From contig DCIG01000048.1 of the NCBI GenBank assembly GCA_002315855.1, forward strand, positions 1 through 64,000: a stretch of 64,000 nucleotides of DNA, read 5' to 3'. Made by a program: the position numbers and the translations under genes. Source of the stretch: Lentisphaeria bacterium UBA1732 (GTDB lineage Bacteria > Verrucomicrobiota > Lentisphaeria > Victivallales > UBA1829). Shown here piece by piece: positions 62,620-64,000 of this stretch; the first letter of the stretch is position 1; the number at the start of each line of letters is the position of its first letter. The notes under the pieces are model-generated. The model searched no databases and had not been told where the DNA came from. It worked only from the letters and a program-made list of their open reading frames with translations.

Positions 62620-63384
62620 ATGATGGTCAAATGTCAAGACTGCGGATTTGAAAACCAAATGGGATCTATTTTCTGCAGAAAATGCGGTGCAAAACTGAAT
62701 CTCGATGCAATGGATCCGAAACTGCTCAAGCAGAATGCGAAAAAAGAAACGCTGATCAAGAACACCAAGAAACGCATCAAACAACTGGTTATCAATATTG
62801 TTGTACTGGGAATCGTTGTTACAATCCTCGGTTTGCTTTTCTACAATGGCGGACTCCGCACCTATGAAGAACCGGCAGTCAGTACAGGCATCCTGAACAC
62901 CCGCATCAAAACCATGCAGTCCGGGGAACGCGCTACGACCTGCTCTTTCTCCCCCAATGAACTGACCATCCTGATCAAAGAAAATATCATGCCGCTTCTG
63001 GTTCCAGGCAATGTCAGTATGGATGCCATGGAAGTTACCATTGATGGTGAAACGGTTACAGCATACGCATGGATTAAACTCTTCGGCAAAGTACCGGTTC
63101 TTTACACCATCGTCGGCAAATTAAACTTCAAGAAACTGGAAGAATTCCATCCTCATTTTGCAGGAGAAGAACCGCCTCCGTACAAACCGCTTTCTTTTGA
63201 CATTGACAAACTTGTCATCGGGCGTCTTCCGTTCTTCTTCCGTGCCGACCTCTTCACAGGCCCGGTGGAATCCATTATTGACAATGATTTTGTCTCTGAT
63301 TTATTCCAGTATGCCGACTCCATGTCCGTGAGTTCAGAAGGCATTCAAGTCAAGATTCACAAGAAGCCGGCAGCAGAGGAATAA
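62620..63384 (+). CDS. zinc-ribbon membrane protein of unknown function
   Basis: The ATG at 62620 has AAAGGG about 10 nt upstream and gives 254 aa. The first 27 residues are a zinc ribbon (CQDCGF...CRKCGA). A basic linker and one membrane helix (about 56-75, IVVLGIVVTILGLLFY) follow. The C-terminal ~170 residues are outside the cytosol and beta-rich (ELTILIKENIMPLL, DKLVIGRLPFFFRADLF). Proteins with this layout are common in PVC bacteria, but no function is established. Confidence 0.75.
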   Translation: MMVKCQDCGFENQMGSIFCRKCGAKLNLDAMDPKLLKQNAKKETLIKNTKKRIKQLVINIVVLGIVVTILGLLFYNGGLRTYEEPAVSTGILNTRIKTMQSGERATTCSFSPNELTILIKENIMPLLVPGNVSMDAMEVTIDGETVTAYAWIKLFGKVPVLYTIVGKLNFKKLEEFHPHFAGEEPPPYKPLSFDIDKLVIGRLPFFFRADLFTGPVESIIDNDFVSDLFQYADSMSVSSEGIQVKIHKKPAAEE

Positions 63385-63434
63385 TTTCCTCTTTTACGGC
63401 GTTTATCACCTCATAACCTTTGGAATTGTCTATC

Positions 63435-64000
63435 ATGGCATCTTTATCCAAGGATAAAAACGAAAAGCTCCCCAATGATGCGCGGGAGCTTTTTCCTTTT
63501 ATTCCCCGACATTTTGCGGTTGACAAGGACAATTCCATCACGTATATCGATGAAGGAACCCCCGGAAATCCGGTTCTTGTAATGATTCACGCATGTCCCA
63601 TGTGCATGTTTGAATTTCGTCTGGCGATTTTCGCACTGTCCAAACGATTTCGTGTCATTGCATACGATCAAATGGGATTCGGATTTTCCGATCATCCGCA
63701 GAATTATGATTATCGAATTGAGAACCATATCGGTCATCTGGAACGCTTTCTCAACTTTCTGGGACTTCATGACAATATCTCACTGCTGATGCACGGACGC
63801 GGAACCACCATCGGAATCGGCTATGCAGTGCGTCATGCTTCCGCGATTCGCTCGCTCATGGTCATGAATGCGCCGTCATTTTCGGATTTTCATTTGCCAT
63901 TCAGGCTTGCGATGTTCCGTTTTCAGCGTATTCCGTCCTGTTTTTTTCTGCTGATGAAGCAAATACTGTTTCCGGGGCTTCGCTATCCGCCGGCAGTACG
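63435..64000 (+). CDS. alpha/beta hydrolase-fold protein, 3' end outside the window
   Basis: The frame is open from ATG 63435 to the edge (188 codons). The fold matches haloalkane dehalogenase/OleB-like proteins: VLVMIHACPMCMFEFR at the oxyanion position, YDQMGFGFSD and LHDNISLLMHGRGTTIGIGYA at the nucleophile elbow. In that elbow the residue after His120, normally Asp or Ser, is Gly121, so the usual nucleophile appears to be missing. The acid and base would lie beyond the window. It starts 50 bp after the zinc-ribbon gene. Confidence 0.75.
   Translation, partial: MASLSKDKNEKLPNDARELFPFIPRHFAVDKDNSITYIDEGTPGNPVLVMIHACPMCMFEFRLAIFALSKRFRVIAYDQMGFGFSDHPQNYDYRIENHIGHLERFLNFLGLHDNISLLMHGRGTTIGIGYAVRHASAIRSLMVMNAPSFSDFHLPFRLAMFRFQRIPSCFFLLMKQILFPGLRYPPAV

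Overview
The window reads as a chromosomal segment of a Gram-negative bacterium, most likely a member of the Lentisphaerota (Victivallales-like, PVC superphylum). This is inference from content. Supporting signs are a type IV prepilin of the FTLIELLVV...LLPAL type common in that phylum, lpxA (lipid A), several lipoproteins, a pyrophosphate-dependent phosphofructokinase, an HflK-like protein with an extra N-terminal membrane region, and a very large secreted repeat protein. There are no rRNA or tRNA genes, no CRISPR array, no prophage and no transposase. Promoters are unusually uniform: TTGnnn, a 16-18 bp spacer, then TATATT or TATAAT, often with an upstream TG.

Layout. 1-2.3 kb: the 3' end of a large surface protein and a lipoprotein hydrolase. 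2.4-6.6 kb: a sugar-acid operon (KDG kinase, 6-phosphogluconate dehydrogenase, LarA-family nickel epimerase/racemase) with a strong promoter and a terminator. 6.6-7.5 kb: two small minus-strand genes. 7.7-12.5 kb: ribD, ribE, an unknown gene, pilT and uppP. 12.7-24 kb, all minus: prepilin, tadA, a DUF815-like ATPase, gatA, gatC, PPi-PFK, a secreted protein, dCMP deaminase, aspartate kinase and homoserine dehydrogenase. 24.2-25.8 kb: a lone AAA-like ATPase with a C-terminal PD-(D/E)XK-like region. 26-35 kb, minus: lpxA, a lipoprotein, a giant GH13-GH133 glycogen debranching enzyme, lepA and lepB. 35-37.5 kb: small secreted proteins and queD. 37.9-44.4 kb: an AsmA-like envelope protein and a Ca2+ P-type ATPase. 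44.5-46.5 kb: a YolD plus Y-family polymerase pair. 46.8-48.7 kb: an NSS-family Na+ symporter and an HU protein. 49-52 kb: ftsB, tsaC, pyrK, pyrD. 52-55.6 kb: two membrane proteins, then an HflK-like protein. 55.7-59.2 kb: an overlapping operon of DEAD helicase, TrmH-family methyltransferase, NAD kinase and CoaB. 59.2-62.2 kb: mutS and xseB. 62.6-64 kb: a zinc-ribbon membrane protein and a truncated alpha/beta hydrolase.

The main unexplained structure is a dispersed inverted-repeat family. Two copies of about 161 bp (7786-7946 and, inverted, 48881-49042) are about 80% identical by hand alignment. Each has 17-bp terminal inverted repeats (AGCTGATTTCAAAAGTC type) and three internal hairpins, one with a conserved GGGAA loop and compensatory changes. 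Both begin within 4-11 bp of a promoter -10 box, so they form the 5' leaders of ribD and ftsB. A 70-bp short form sits in the same position in a third leader, and the 10-bp end motif recurs in intergenic DNA through the window. It could be a structured leader RNA, a non-autonomous mobile element, or both.
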